In this document: one piece after another, positions 1 through 7,974 of the stretch
Numbering within the stretch: position 1 is the stretch's first letter
Layout: each line of letters opens with the position of its first letter
From: Planctomycetaceae bacterium
GTDB taxonomy: Bacteria > Planctomycetota > Phycisphaerae > Phycisphaerales > SM1A02
DNA length: 64,000 nucleotides
Assembly: GCA_027490145.1 (NCBI GenBank)
Contig: JAIXYQ010000002.1
Location: forward strand, 1-64,000
Direction of reading: 5' to 3'
Made by a program: the position numbers and the translations under genes
Notes under the pieces: model-generated
What the model saw: only the letters and a program-made list of their open reading frames with translations
Told to the model about the DNA's origin: nothing
Databases searched by the model: none

Positions 1-240
1 CGTCCTCTCGCGCCCTCGGGCCCTGGCTGCGCGGACGCGCTCGCTCCACCAGGTTTCGCTCGCGCTCACGTCCGTCGCTCGGCGGGGCTGGCACCCGCCT
101 CCGAACGCATCGTTGGTGCCGCCTTCGCGACTCCCAAAGCCGCGCAGCGCAGGGCCGCTCGGTCGCTGCGGACGGCGCGTCGCTCGGTAGTGACCGCGTG
201 GCAATGAGTGCTCGCCATTCGGCCGTCGCGGAAAAGGGGG
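1..240. other. Gene-free GC-rich stretch at the left edge
   Basis: I find no convincing gene here. The open frames are short, overlap each other, and have arginine/alanine/serine-rich translations typical of shadow frames in GC-rich DNA. The stretch is rich in short words such as GTCGCTCGG and CGCTCGCG, and it merges into the inverted and direct repeats to its right. It lies downstream of hutU, which is transcribed towards it, so it is 3' intergenic DNA. Confidence 0.5.
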
Positions 241-241
241 C

Positions 242-375
242 GCGGCATGCCTCGCAGAGCGAGTTCCGCAGCCTGCGAGGAAAGCTGGCGCGCAGTGCCG
301 GTCGGTGACCACGGGGTGACAGACGCGCCAGTTTCTGAGCAGGCGAGGACTCTCTGAGCGAACGAGGCATGCCGC
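242..375. repeat. Large imperfect inverted repeat (REP-like)
   Basis: A perfect 13-base arm, GCGGCATGCCTCG at 242-254, is repeated inverted at 363-375. A second matched pair, CTGGCGCG at 285-292 and CGCGCCAG at 324-331, lies at nearly the same distance inside. The sequence between these blocks is similar but not identical in the two arms. The element could fold into a stem of about 50 bp, or it could be two inverted copies of one dispersed intergenic element. It lies in the 3' intergenic DNA beyond hutU. Confidence 0.7.
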
Positions 376-437
376 GACCCCAAGGGAGCGACGGCCTCAC
401 GAGCAGTGAAGCGCCGCGACCAAAGGGAGCGACGGCC
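371..437. repeat. Pair of direct repeats, about 25 bp each
   Basis: The word GCCGCGACC, then CAAGGGAGCGACGGCC or AAAGGGAGCGACGGCC, occurs at 371-396 and again at 413-437, 42 bases apart. The first copy overlaps the right arm of the neighbouring inverted repeat. Both lie just past the hutU stop codon. The function is unknown; an intergenic repeat family is the simplest reading. Confidence 0.65.
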
Positions 438-450
438 GCAAGCCTCGCGC

Positions 451-2112
451 TCACCAGGGCCGCAACGGGATCTTCACGCCACGCTCGTCCGCGCACTGCT
501 GGGCCAGCTCGTAGCCGGCATCGGCGTGGCGGAAGACGCCCATCATCGGGTCGTTGGTCAGCACGCGCTCAAGCCGCTTGGCGGCCTCGGGCGTGCCATC
601 GGCGACGATGACCTGTCCCGCGTGCTGGCTGTAGCCGATGCCGACGCCGCCGCCATGGTGGAAGCTCGTCCAGCTCGCACCGCTGGCGGTGTTGACGGCG
701 AAGTTCAGGATCGCCCAGTCGCTCACGGCGTCGGTGCCGTCCTTCATGCCTTCGGTCTCGCGGTTCGGGCTCGCCACGCTGCCGCAGTCGAGATGGTCGC
801 GGCCGATGACGATCGGCGCCTTCACCTCGCCCCTGGCAACCATCTCGTTGAAGCGAAGACCCGCGCGGTGCCGCTCACCCAGGCCGAGCCAGCAGATGCG
901 CGCCGGCAATCCCTGGAACGCCACACGATCCTGCGCCATGCGGATCCACCGCTCGAGACCCTTGTCGTGCGGGAACAGCTTGAGCACCGCCTCATCGGTC
1001 GCAGCGATGTCAGCCGGATCGCCCGAGAGCGCGACCCAGCGGAACGGTCCGCGACCCGTGCAGAATTGCGGCCGGATGTACGCGGGCACGAAGCCCGGGA
1101 AGGCGAACGCATCCTTGAAGCCCATGTCGAAGGCCCGCTGGCGGATGTTGTTCCCGTAGTCGAAGACCTTCGAGCCCTTGCGGAGGAATCCGACCATCAG
1201 CCGCACATGGCGCTCCATCGAGGCCATGCTCAGCTCCTGGTAGCGCGCAGGGTCGGACTCGCGCAGCGCGTCGGCGGCCTCGCGCGTGAGCCCATCGGGG
1301 TAGTAGCCCTCGAGCGGGTCGTGCGCACTGGTCTGGTCGGTCAGCGTTTCCGGCACGATGCCGCGCGCCTCCAGGCGGGCAAGCAGGTCGACGGCGTTGG
1401 CGAGCACGCCGACGCTGATCCCCTTGCCGGCACGCTTGAGTTCGAGCGAGCGATCGATCGCCGCATCGAGGTCATCGTGCAGTTCATCCAGGTAGCGGTC
1501 ATGGACCCGCTTCTCCAGGCGCTCGCGGCAGGTGTCGGCGATCAGGCAGGTCCCCTCGTTCATCGTGATCGCCAGGGGCTGCGCACCGCCCATGCCGCCG
1601 CAGCCTGCCGTCACGTTCAGCGTGCCCTTGAGGGTGCCGCCGAAGTGCTGGCGCGCACACTCGGCATAGGTCTCATAGGTGCCCTGCAGGATCCCTTGCG
1701 TGCCGATGTAGATCCAGCTGCCCGCGGTCATCTGGCCGAACATCATGAGCCCACGCGCGGCGAGGTCATCGAACTGCTGCTGCGTGGCCCAGTGCGGCAC
1801 CAGGTTCGAGTTCGCGATGAGCACGCGCGGGGAGTCGACCGTGGTGCGGACGATGCCCACGGGCTTGCCGCTCTGCACGAGCAAGGTCTCATCCGGGGCG
1901 AGGGACTTCAGGCTGGCGACGATGGCATCGAAGGCCTCCCACGAGCGCGCGGCCTGCCCGCGGCCACCGTAGACGATCAGGTCACCGGGGCGCTCGGCCA
2001 CCTCCGGATCGAGGTTGTTCATGAGCATGCGCATGGCCGCCTCGGCGGCCCAACTCTTGCACGTCAAGGTGTTGCCACGAGGGGCACGGATCACGCGCTC
2101 AGCGGTCGTCAT
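451..2112 (-). CDS. hutU: Urocanate hydratase (urocanase)
   Basis: HutU is the NAD-dependent cytosolic enzyme that converts urocanate to imidazolonepropionate, step two of histidine degradation. The 553-residue protein is full length for the family (about 555). It has the glycine-rich GCGGMGGAQ stretch near residue 171, the [10 protein letters not shown] block near 350, the catalytic cysteine near 407 in PARICWLG, and the [10 protein letters not shown] and HHGGGVGIG signatures near the C-terminus. No other hut gene (hutH, hutI, hutG) is in the window, so the pathway is either scattered or completed elsewhere. The ATG start sits 6 bases after a TAGACT hexamer on the minus strand, suggesting a leaderless transcript. 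The annotation is close to certain. Confidence 0.97.
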   Translation of the reverse strand: MTTAERVIRAPRGNTLTCKSWAAEAAMRMLMNNLDPEVAERPGDLIVYGGRGQAARSWEAFDAIVASLKSLAPDETLLVQSGKPVGIVRTTVDSPRVLIANSNLVPHWATQQQFDDLAARGLMMFGQMTAGSWIYIGTQGILQGTYETYAECARQHFGGTLKGTLNVTAGCGGMGGAQPLAITMNEGTCLIADTCRERLEKRVHDRYLDELHDDLDAAIDRSLELKRAGKGISVGVLANAVDLLARLEARGIVPETLTDQTSAHDPLEGYYPDGLTREAADALRESDPARYQELSMASMERHVRLMVGFLRKGSKVFDYGNNIRQRAFDMGFKDAFAFPGFVPAYIRPQFCTGRGPFRWVALSGDPADIAATDEAVLKLFPHDKGLERWIRMAQDRVAFQGLPARICWLGLGERHRAGLRFNEMVARGEVKAPIVIGRDHLDCGSVASPNRETEGMKDGTDAVSDWAILNFAVNTASGASWTSFHHGGGVGIGYSQHAGQVIVADGTPEAAKRLERVLTNDPMMGVFRHADAGYELAQQCADERGVKIPLRPW

Positions 2113-2118
2113 GCACGA

Positions 2119-2124
2119 AGTCTA
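2119..2124 (-). promoter_or_regulatory. -10-like element for hutU (leaderless)
   Basis: TAGACT on the minus strand ends exactly 6 bases before the hutU ATG. The spacing matches several other gene starts in this window. I see no good -35 hexamer. Confidence 0.5.
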
Positions 2125-2149
2125 GCCCTGCTGACGCAACGAAAGAAGC

Positions 2150-3115
2150 TCACGCGGTGGCGCGCGCAAGCCGGTCGGCGACCGCATCCCAGGCACCACC
2201 GGACTGGTCCGGGCGCTCGATGATGATGCGTGCACAGCCGGAGGAATCCGCCCGCCGCAGCGCACCGTAGAGCAGCGCCGCATACTGCTCGCCGTCGCGC
2301 GGCATCGCCACCAACTGGTGCGGCGGCGACACGACCCGGCCCTCGAAGGCGATCACGGCCGCCGGCTCGGGCGAGGCATCGAGCGCGCGCTGCACGAGGT
2401 GCCCATCGACCAGGACCGCCGGATGCAACGGCGCGTAGTGACGCGCCGCCGTGCCTGGGCTCGAGCCCTGCGCGGTCGCATGCTCGACGTCGACCCGGCC
2501 CAGGAGCTCGCGCAGCTGCTCGACCGTCACCGAACCCGGACGGCGCACGAGCGGCACCCGCGTGGTCAGGTCGATCACGGTGCTCTCGATGCCCAGGGTG
2601 CACGGGCCGCCGTCGAGGATCAGGAGCTCGGGTTCATCGAGGAAATCCGTTGCGACATGCTCGGCGGTGGTCGGACTCACCTGCCCGCTGCGGTTGGCGC
2701 TCGGTGCGCTGATGGGCGCGCCGACGGCATGGAGCAGGGCGCGCGCGAGCGGATGCCGGGGCGACCGGATCGCGATGGTCTCGCGACCGCCGGTTGCAGC
2801 CAACGGCACGGCATCGGCCTTGTGCAGGATGATCGTCAACGGCCCCGGCCAGCACGCGTTGGCGAGCCGCGATGCCGCACGCGGCCATTTCGCGACGAGC
2901 GGGCGCGCCGACGCGACATCGAGCACATGCGCGATGAGTGGGTTCTCAGCCGGCCTGCGCTTGAGTGCGAAGACACCTGTGATGGCCTGGGCATCCATGG
3001 TGCGCGCGCCGAGGCCATAGACGGTCTCGGTGGCGAATGCCACGATGCCGCCGCTGCGCAACTCACCCGCCGCGTAGTTCACGCTGTCCGGGTCGTAGGG
3101 CAGGACGATCGGCAT
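2150..3115 (-). CDS. L-threonylcarbamoyladenylate synthase (Sua5/TsaC type)
   Basis: This enzyme makes threonylcarbamoyl-AMP from threonine, bicarbonate and ATP, the first step of the universal t6A37 tRNA modification. The N-terminal YrdC/TsaC domain (about residues 5-200) carries the KRRP motif near 53 and the SAPSANRSG block near 136. The SPGTAARHYAPLHP segment near 220 and the remaining C-terminal part form the Sua5 extension, so this is the long Sua5 form (321 residues) and not the short TsaC form. The ATG lies 3 bases after the stop of the upstream efflux gene, so the two are probably cotranscribed. Downstream, 37 bases separate its stop from hutU, which appears to have its own promoter. 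Confidence 0.93.
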   Translation of the reverse strand: MPIVLPYDPDSVNYAAGELRSGGIVAFATETVYGLGARTMDAQAITGVFALKRRPAENPLIAHVLDVASARPLVAKWPRAASRLANACWPGPLTIILHKADAVPLAATGGRETIAIRSPRHPLARALLHAVGAPISAPSANRSGQVSPTTAEHVATDFLDEPELLILDGGPCTLGIESTVIDLTTRVPLVRRPGSVTVEQLRELLGRVDVEHATAQGSSPGTAARHYAPLHPAVLVDGHLVQRALDASPEPAAVIAFEGRVVSPPHQLVAMPRDGEQYAALLYGALRRADSSGCARIIIERPDQSGGAWDAVADRLARATA

Positions 3116-3118
3116 GGC

Positions 3119-4888
3119 TCAGCGCGGGGCGCCCCAGCTGCCGGCCTCGTCGAAGCTGAATCCCTTGGATTCAAGGATGGTGCCCGATGCCTGCTGCAGG
3201 CGGGCGATCGCCTGGTTGTAGCGGGCCTTCGCCCGCGCGCTATCGATGTGCGCGTTCGCCAGGGCGTTCTGCCGCTGGAACTTCAGGGCGAGGAACTCCG
3301 GCGTCAGCGCAGCCAGCGTCTTCTCGAGGATGAGCAGCGCCCGAAGGTTCTCCGCCTGGGCGAGCCGGGTGATCTGGGCCTGCTCGATGAGCTGGTACGC
3401 GGCGCTCACGTCGCGCAACGCGCTCTTGACCCCGAAGACCGCATTCTCGACGGCTTGCTGGTAGCCCGTGACGGCACGGCTTCGCTGCAGCCTTGCGATG
3501 CGCCATGCATCCTCGGCCGGCCGGTTGCCGATCGGCTGCGAGAACTGCAGCGCGGCGAGGTACGAGACGAAGTCGGCATCGACGATGTCCTCGCTCGCCC
3601 CGCCGAGGTCGCTGCCGAGCCCGTTCAGACCGACCGCGAGGTTGAGGTCGAGCTGCGGGAGCAGTCCGTTGTTGGCGACGTTGGCGTTGATGTCGGCCTG
3701 GTCGATCGACAGCAGCGCGAGCTTGACCGACGGATTGCGCTCGACCGAGGTGATCACGCTCTCACGGAAGCTGAAGTCGATCGGCGAGGTCGGGGGCTCA
3801 TCGGTCGTGGCGACGACGAGTTCGGTCCCGACCGGGAACTGTGCGTCGTTCATCAGGAGCTTGAGACGGTCACTGGCCGTGCGGGCGGCGTTGCGCGCAT
3901 TGATGAGCGTGGACTTGCGCTGCTCGACGGTGGCCACGGCATCCGAGTAGTCGGCGACGGTGGCGTCGAGCTTCTGCCGCTTCTCAAGCACGTCGCGGAC
4001 CTCGGTGCCCACCTGCACGAGCCACTCGGCCGCCACCACTTCCTGGCGACGGACGAAGAGTTCCCAATACTGGTCCTCGACCGACAGCAGCAGGTCCTGC
4101 ATCGAACGGCGCAGTTCCTCGGCGGCCGCACGATCGCGCACCTGGGCGATCCGCACTTGCGCGAGCGCGACATCTTCCCCTGCCCCGGCCAGGAGCGGTT
4201 GGTCGAGCGTGAGGTCGAGCGACGACTCGTAGGCAGGGTTGGGCACATAGGTGACCCCGTTGAGGTTCTTCACCTCGGTCACGCCCACGTCGAGCCCGAA
4301 CTGCCCGCCGGTCTCGAGCTGCTTGCGGATCCCCGCCGTCAGGTTGCCGCCGCGGTTCTCGATCGACGCGAAGTTGGACGGCGGCACGGCCGGGTCGATC
4401 TGGATCGCCGGCTGCGGGTCCTCGGTGCCCTGATAGCCGCCGCCGGCCACGAGCACCGCATCGAAGGCAGCCTCGGCCTGGTCGATCTCCGTCGTCCGGA
4501 TCGCACGATCAATGCGTGCGCCCTGCACCGGGAGGCTGTTGCGCAGCGCGGTGGTCAGCGCATCCTTCAGCGAGAGGCCGACTTGCGGCTGCTCGGAGCC
4601 AGAGAGCCCGGGCCCCAGGTCGAGCTTCATGCCTGCCCCGGCGGCGGAGGGACCGAACGCCTCGAGCTCCGAAGCGCGCGCGGTCAGGTTGGCCGGGGCC
4701 GTCGCGGCAACGCGCGTGACCGGCTTGGAGGGATCAGCAGGCTGCGACGCATCGATCTGCCGCTTGAGGGCTCCGTCGACGGCTTGGCGCCACTCGGCTT
4801 CATCGTCACGGGTGCCCAAGGGCGACTCGCACGCGGCCACGACGAGCGCCAGCGGGGCGAAGGCAAAAAATCGCAGAATCCGGGGCAT
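3119..4888 (-). CDS. TolC-like outer-membrane efflux lipoprotein
   Basis: This is an outer-membrane channel of the TolC/OEP family, the exit duct of tripartite efflux or type I secretion systems. The 589-residue protein starts with a lipoprotein signal whose lipobox ends VVAAC, with Cys20. Two long OEP repeat regions follow, rich in alpha-helical heptads such as the one around LQDLLLSVEDQYWELFVRRQEVVAAEW. The length is above the usual 450-500 residues, mainly because of an N-terminal extension (about 25-110) before the first repeat. No inner-membrane pump or adaptor gene is adjacent, so the partner is unknown. It is followed after 3 bases by the Sua5 gene. A TACCAT hexamer lies 7 bases before the ATG, fitting a leaderless start. 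Confidence 0.88.
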   Translation of the reverse strand: MPRILRFFAFAPLALVVAACESPLGTRDDEAEWRQAVDGALKRQIDASQPADPSKPVTRVAATAPANLTARASELEAFGPSAAGAGMKLDLGPGLSGSEQPQVGLSLKDALTTALRNSLPVQGARIDRAIRTTEIDQAEAAFDAVLVAGGGYQGTEDPQPAIQIDPAVPPSNFASIENRGGNLTAGIRKQLETGGQFGLDVGVTEVKNLNGVTYVPNPAYESSLDLTLDQPLLAGAGEDVALAQVRIAQVRDRAAAEELRRSMQDLLLSVEDQYWELFVRRQEVVAAEWLVQVGTEVRDVLEKRQKLDATVADYSDAVATVEQRKSTLINARNAARTASDRLKLLMNDAQFPVGTELVVATTDEPPTSPIDFSFRESVITSVERNPSVKLALLSIDQADINANVANNGLLPQLDLNLAVGLNGLGSDLGGASEDIVDADFVSYLAALQFSQPIGNRPAEDAWRIARLQRSRAVTGYQQAVENAVFGVKSALRDVSAAYQLIEQAQITRLAQAENLRALLILEKTLAALTPEFLALKFQRQNALANAHIDSARAKARYNQAIARLQQASGTILESKGFSFDEAGSWGAPR

Positions 4889-4895
4889 TCGCAGG

Positions 4896-4922
4896 ATGGT
4901 AGCAAGCGACTTCCAGTATTAT
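4896..4922. promoter_or_regulatory. Divergent -10 elements: efflux gene (-) and SH3 gene (+)
   Basis: On the minus strand TACCAT (plus 4896-4901) is 7 bases before the efflux ATG at 4888. On the plus strand TATTAT (4917-4922) is 7 bases before the ATG at 4930. Only 41 bases separate the two start codons, so both transcripts would have almost no leader. -35 elements are not clear. Confidence 0.6.
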
Positions 4923-4929
4923 CCGACCC

Positions 4930-6231
4930 ATGAAGGAATGGACTCCTTTGATCGTCGCGATGGCATGCGTAGCTTCGGCCTCTGCGCAAGACGCCACCCA
5001 AGCGCTCTACCAAGGCCGCATCACCTCCAACAACGTCAACGTCCGGACCGGTCCGGTCATCGGTGACTCGTACCCCTTCGGCAAGCTCCAGTCTGGGGAT
5101 GTCGTCGAGGTCATCGAGGAATCGAATGGCTGGGTTCGCGTGCGGACCAGTGGCGGCGCCTTCGCCGGCATGCACGCCTTCGTGTCGGGCGGCACGCTCT
5201 CGGCCGACGGCACCACGCTGTCGCTGACTGCAGAGTCACCGCTGCGCGCACCGAACTCGAGCGCCCAGGGCGCAGCCCGCAATTCGTACCAGTCGATCGC
5301 GACGCTGCCCGCGGGCACCACGCTCAACGTTGTCGAAACGCTCGAGGTCGATGGCCTGCCGGTCTACAAGGTGCGCATGCCCGCCACGGCCACGGGCTGG
5401 GTCAACGCCAACTACGTCCGCAAGGCCGCGCCGGTCGAAGTGCAGGCAGCGGCCGATGCCGTGAAGTCCGCGCCGGCTCCTGCCGTGGCGACGACGCAGG
5501 CACCCGCACCGGTCACGACCGCGGCGAACCCTGAGCTCGATGCCAGCGGTCCTGCCGCAGCCGCGCCGACCGAGGAAGTCGTCGTGGTCGAGGAAGTCGT
5601 CGTGGTCGAGCCGCCCAAGCCGACCGCGCTGGACCTCTTCCGTGAACGCCGCGCGAAGCTGGCGGATCTCGAATCGACGTGGAAGCGCGTGCGCGAGCAG
5701 CCCGACCGCTCCGAGGAACTCGAGGCGATCCGCGGGCAGTACATGGCCTTCCTCGACAACGCCGGATCGGATGCCGGCGCCAAGTCGACCGTGAACTGGC
5801 GGCTCCAGCAGATCGATCTGCTGATGAAGATCCAGCAGGAGAACAGCAACGTCGCTGCGACCATCAGTGCACTCGATGCCAACGCCGATGCCCTCGCGGT
5901 CATCGCCAAGGCCGTCGAGGCGCGCGCGGACTTCGATGCGTTCGGCTACCTGAACCAGTCCGTGGTGTACGACGGCTCGTCGCTCCCTGAGCTGTACGTG
6001 CTTGCCGATCCGACCACCGGTCAGGCCATTGCCTACGTCGTGCCCGATGACTGCTTCGAGTACGACCCCATGCTCGGCACGCTCGTGGGCGTCAAGGGCG
6101 ACACCACCTATGACCCCACGCTTCGCGTGAAGTTGATCCGACCGCGCTCCATGGAGTCGCTGCCGGTCTCGCGAACGCCATCCACCCCTGCCACCGACGG
6201 CGCACCGGTTTCGACCGGTTCGTCCGAATGA
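4930..6231 (+). CDS. Secreted protein with two SH3-like domains
   Basis: Exported protein of unknown role; bacterial SH3 domains usually bind peptidoglycan or peptides. The 433 residues begin with a signal peptide (1-19, cleavage after ASA). Two bacterial SH3-like domains follow. The first (about 28-90) contains the NVNVRTGP and WVRVRT motifs. The second (about 95-160) ends in GWVNANYVRK. An Ala/Pro/Thr-rich linker (165-235) contains an acidic, valine-rich block written twice by an 18-base tandem repeat (about 5572-5607). The C-terminal half is charged and helical, then a globular tail. The gene is monocistronic, with a strong intrinsic terminator after it. Confidence 0.75.
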   Translation: MKEWTPLIVAMACVASASAQDATQALYQGRITSNNVNVRTGPVIGDSYPFGKLQSGDVVEVIEESNGWVRVRTSGGAFAGMHAFVSGGTLSADGTTLSLTAESPLRAPNSSAQGAARNSYQSIATLPAGTTLNVVETLEVDGLPVYKVRMPATATGWVNANYVRKAAPVEVQAAADAVKSAPAPAVATTQAPAPVTTAANPELDASGPAAAAPTEEVVVVEEVVVVEPPKPTALDLFRERRAKLADLESTWKRVREQPDRSEELEAIRGQYMAFLDNAGSDAGAKSTVNWRLQQIDLLMKIQQENSNVAATISALDANADALAVIAKAVEARADFDAFGYLNQSVVYDGSSLPELYVLADPTTGQAIAYVVPDDCFEYDPMLGTLVGVKGDTTYDPTLRVKLIRPRSMESLPVSRTPSTPATDGAPVSTGSSE

Positions 6232-6263
6232 ACGACTGAGCCCCTCGAAGGCCGTCACCTTTC

Positions 6264-6294
6264 GAACGCCCCGCCCTGCGCGGGGCGTTCTTTT
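6264..6294 (+). terminator. Intrinsic terminator of the SH3-protein gene
   Basis: A perfect 10-bp stem (GAACGCCCCG at 6264-6273 with CGGGGCGTTC at 6281-6290) has a 7-base loop and is followed by TTTTC. It lies 32 bases after the stop codon of the SH3 gene. Confidence 0.9.
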
Positions 6295-6362
6295 CATTCA
6301 GACAACCTGCCGTCGGGAAGAGCTCGCCGAACGGCACGCCCACGCGGGGCCATCAACCGCCG

Positions 6363-6391
6363 TTCCCACATCCGCCCACCCACGGTAGGAT
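6363..6391 (+). promoter_or_regulatory. Putative promoter of tRNA-Ala
   Basis: TTCCCA (6363-6368), a 17-base spacer and TAGGAT (6386-6391) precede the mature tRNA end by 15 bases. The -10 hexamer is the same one found at two protein gene starts in this window. Confidence 0.55.
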
Positions 6392-6406
6392 TCCGCTCCC
6401 CCGCAC

Positions 6407-6479
6407 GGGGCGTTAGCTCAATTGGCAGAGCGCTGCCTTTGCAAGGCAGAGGTTACCGGTTCGACTCCGGTACGCTCCA
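6407..6479 (+). tRNA. tRNA-Ala (anticodon TGC)
   Basis: A full cloverleaf of 73 bases including the discriminator A. The acceptor stem GGGGCGT pairs with ACGCTCC and contains the G3:U70 wobble that identifies alanine tRNAs. The D arm is AGCTC...GAGC. The anticodon stem CTGCC/GGCAG holds the loop TTTGCAA with anticodon TGC, and the T loop is TTCGACT. The 3' CCA is not encoded; the sequence continues with T after the discriminator. It is flanked by an upstream promoter-like pair and a downstream terminator array. Confidence 0.97.
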
Positions 6480-6480
6480 T

Positions 6481-6577
6481 CTTCGGCAGCCGTCCCAGCG
6501 GCTGCCTTTTGTTTTCCTTCGGCAGCCGTCCCAGCGGCTGCCTTTTGTTTTCCTTCGGCAGCCGTCCCAGCGGCTGC
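6481..6577 (+). terminator. Tandem array of 36-bp terminator units (two complete, one partial)
   Basis: A 36-bp unit starts at 6481, 6517 and 6553. Each begins CTTC and then forms the hairpin GGCAGCCG-TCCCAG-CGGCTGCC. In copies 1 and 2 this is followed by TTTTGTTTTC, making two complete intrinsic terminators in series for the tRNA-Ala transcript. Copy 3 stops inside the second hairpin arm (GGCTGCA) and has no T-run. The hairpins are perfectly repeated, so recent tandem duplication of a terminator is likely. The array ends 10 bases short of the convergent rsmE stop. Confidence 0.9.
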
Positions 6578-6587
6578 ACGCTCCGCA

Positions 6588-7286
6588 CTACCCAAGGCGG
6601 ATGACCGACATCACTGCGCTCGCAGCCAGCTCGATGCGCAGGATGGCCCCACCAAGCCCGACCCGCACCGCACCGGCCGACTCGCACGCCGCGACTTCGC
6701 GATCCGAGAAACCGCCCTCCGGGCCGATGAGCACCGTCACCGTCTCGATCCCCTGCAGTGCCTTGCGCAGCGGCGTGCCGCCCGGATGCAGGATCAGCGC
6801 GCGCCCCGGCGATGCGCGCACCGCCGCCTCAGGCGACACCTCGGCACCGATCGCGCAGGACCACGGCTGGCGCGACTGCTTGCACGCCTCGAGTGCGATG
6901 CGATCGAGGCGCGCAGCGAGGTTCGGGGACATCCGCTGCACACTGCGCTCGCACTCGAGCGCCGTGATCGATGCGGGCTCGAACGGCATGCAGGACTCGA
7001 TCAGCGTGGCACTGCGGTCACCCTTCGGGATGGCGCATGCGAGATGCACGATGGGCTGCGCGCGGGGCGCCGTCGCCACGCTCATCACGTCGATCGCCAA
7101 GGCGCCATCGTGCCGACGCTGGTCGGTGACGACACCCGCGCCCACGTGACCCGAACCGTCGAAGAGCGTGACGGCGTCGCCGGGGCCGAGTCGCCGCGCA
7201 CCCAGCGCGTGCTTCGCCTCATCCTTGGGGATCCAGACGATGCCCGCGTCGGCAAGCGACGGAACATGGAACCAGGCAGCGCTCAT
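6588..7286 (-). CDS. rsmE: 16S rRNA (uracil-1498-N3)-methyltransferase
   Basis: RsmE is a SPOUT-class, SAM-dependent enzyme that methylates U1498 of 16S rRNA in the 30S subunit. The 232-residue protein has an N-terminal PUA-like domain (about 1-70) with the ARRLGPGDAVTLFDGSG stretch. The C-terminal trefoil-knot domain carries LIGPEGGFSDREV near 190 and the knot motif GLGGAILRIELA near 214. The start is set by a 4-base ATGA overlap with the stop of rsmJ, so the two rRNA methyltransferase genes are translationally coupled. It converges on the tRNA-Ala terminator array. Confidence 0.95.
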   Translation of the reverse strand: MSAAWFHVPSLADAGIVWIPKDEAKHALGARRLGPGDAVTLFDGSGHVGAGVVTDQRRHDGALAIDVMSVATAPRAQPIVHLACAIPKGDRSATLIESCMPFEPASITALECERSVQRMSPNLAARLDRIALEACKQSRQPWSCAIGAEVSPEAAVRASPGRALILHPGGTPLRKALQGIETVTVLIGPEGGFSDREVAACESAGAVRVGLGGAILRIELAASAVMSVIRLG

Positions 7287-7924
7287 GGCTTGGGCATCAG
7301 GTGAGGTCGATCATAGATGTCGTAGCGCACGAGTCGGCTCTCGATCACGTGGTGCGGCACGCTTCCCAGGGGCGGGGCCTCGTGCGGCCGCTTCACGATG
7401 ATGCGAGGCGCTGCCGTCGCCAGCGCGGCCACGAGCAGGTCCGCTGCATCGGGGTCCTCGCCGACGGCTTCCTTCACCAGACGGATGTCGCGCGGAGCCA
7501 GCGCCGACTTCGCCTTGGGCGGGAACATCGGATCGACCAGGATCGACCAGGCGCCCTGCGCGGCATCCGTCAGGGCTCGACGCGCATCGGCGTGCAGGAG
7601 CGTGATGCGCGCCGCGACGTGCGCCAGGGTGGGCGTCGCCCGCGCCCGCGCCAGCGCATCGTCCAGCAGTGCATGGATGTGCGGATGACGCTCGATCGCG
7701 ACCACCGAGCGACCCGATGCCGCCAGGATCCACGCATCGCCACCAAGCCCCGCGGTGGCGTCGATGACGGGCCCCGGGCCCTTGCCCACGGCCCGCACGA
7801 GCGGGTGCCCGCCGAGCGCACGCACGTCGATCGCACCAAGATCGATCGACACGCCCGATCCGGGCGCATCGCCCGCGCCACGCATGGCGACGCGGCCGTC
7901 GACGGTCTCCAGGGTCACGCCCAT
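7283..7924 (-). CDS. rsmJ: 16S rRNA (guanine-1516-N2)-methyltransferase
   Basis: RsmJ methylates G1516 of 16S rRNA. The protein is recognised by its class I SAM fold with VIDATAGLGGDAWILA (SAM-binding loop), the ALLDDALARA segment, the catalytic-type LVDPMFPPKAKSAL block and VKRPHEAPPL, all close to E. coli RsmJ. I chose the internal ATG at 7924 (213 residues). An in-frame ATG at 7972 would leave 2 bases before the divergent gene, and the first 16 residues it adds are unlike the family. The chosen ATG is 6 bases after CACAAT, fitting the leaderless pattern. It overlaps rsmE by ATGA. RsmJ is best known from proteobacteria, so its presence here is mildly unusual. Confidence 0.88.
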   Translation of the reverse strand: MGVTLETVDGRVAMRGAGDAPGSGVSIDLGAIDVRALGGHPLVRAVGKGPGPVIDATAGLGGDAWILAASGRSVVAIERHPHIHALLDDALARARATPTLAHVAARITLLHADARRALTDAAQGAWSILVDPMFPPKAKSALAPRDIRLVKEAVGEDPDAADLLVAALATAAPRIIVKRPHEAPPLGSVPHHVIESRLVRYDIYDRPHLMPKP

Positions 7925-7930
7925 GCGGGG

Positions 7931-7968
7931 ATTGTGCGGCAAATCGCCGATGCGCGCAGCCGTACACT
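7931..7968. promoter_or_regulatory. Divergent -10 elements: rsmJ (-) and cystathionine beta-synthase (+)
   Basis: CACAAT on the minus strand (plus 7931-7936) is 6 bases before the rsmJ ATG. TACACT on the plus strand (7963-7968) is 6 bases before the ATG at 7975. Both transcripts would start at or next to the start codon. Confidence 0.55.
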
Positions 7969-7974
7969 CCATCG

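Noticed and set aside
406-4933. Long plus-strand frames opposite hutU and opposite the Sua5 and efflux genes (605 and 871 residues)
   Set aside because: They are antisense to clear conserved genes and their translations are Arg/His/Asp-rich with no family motif, as expected for shadow frames in GC-rich DNA.
6481-6577. 36-bp repeats as a CRISPR array
   Set aside because: The units abut without spacers, are self-complementary hairpins with T-runs, and follow a tRNA gene: they are terminators.
7925-7972. ATG at 7972 as the rsmJ start
   Set aside because: It leaves 2 bases to the divergent gene and adds 16 residues not seen in the family; ATG 7924 has a -10-like element at the usual distance.
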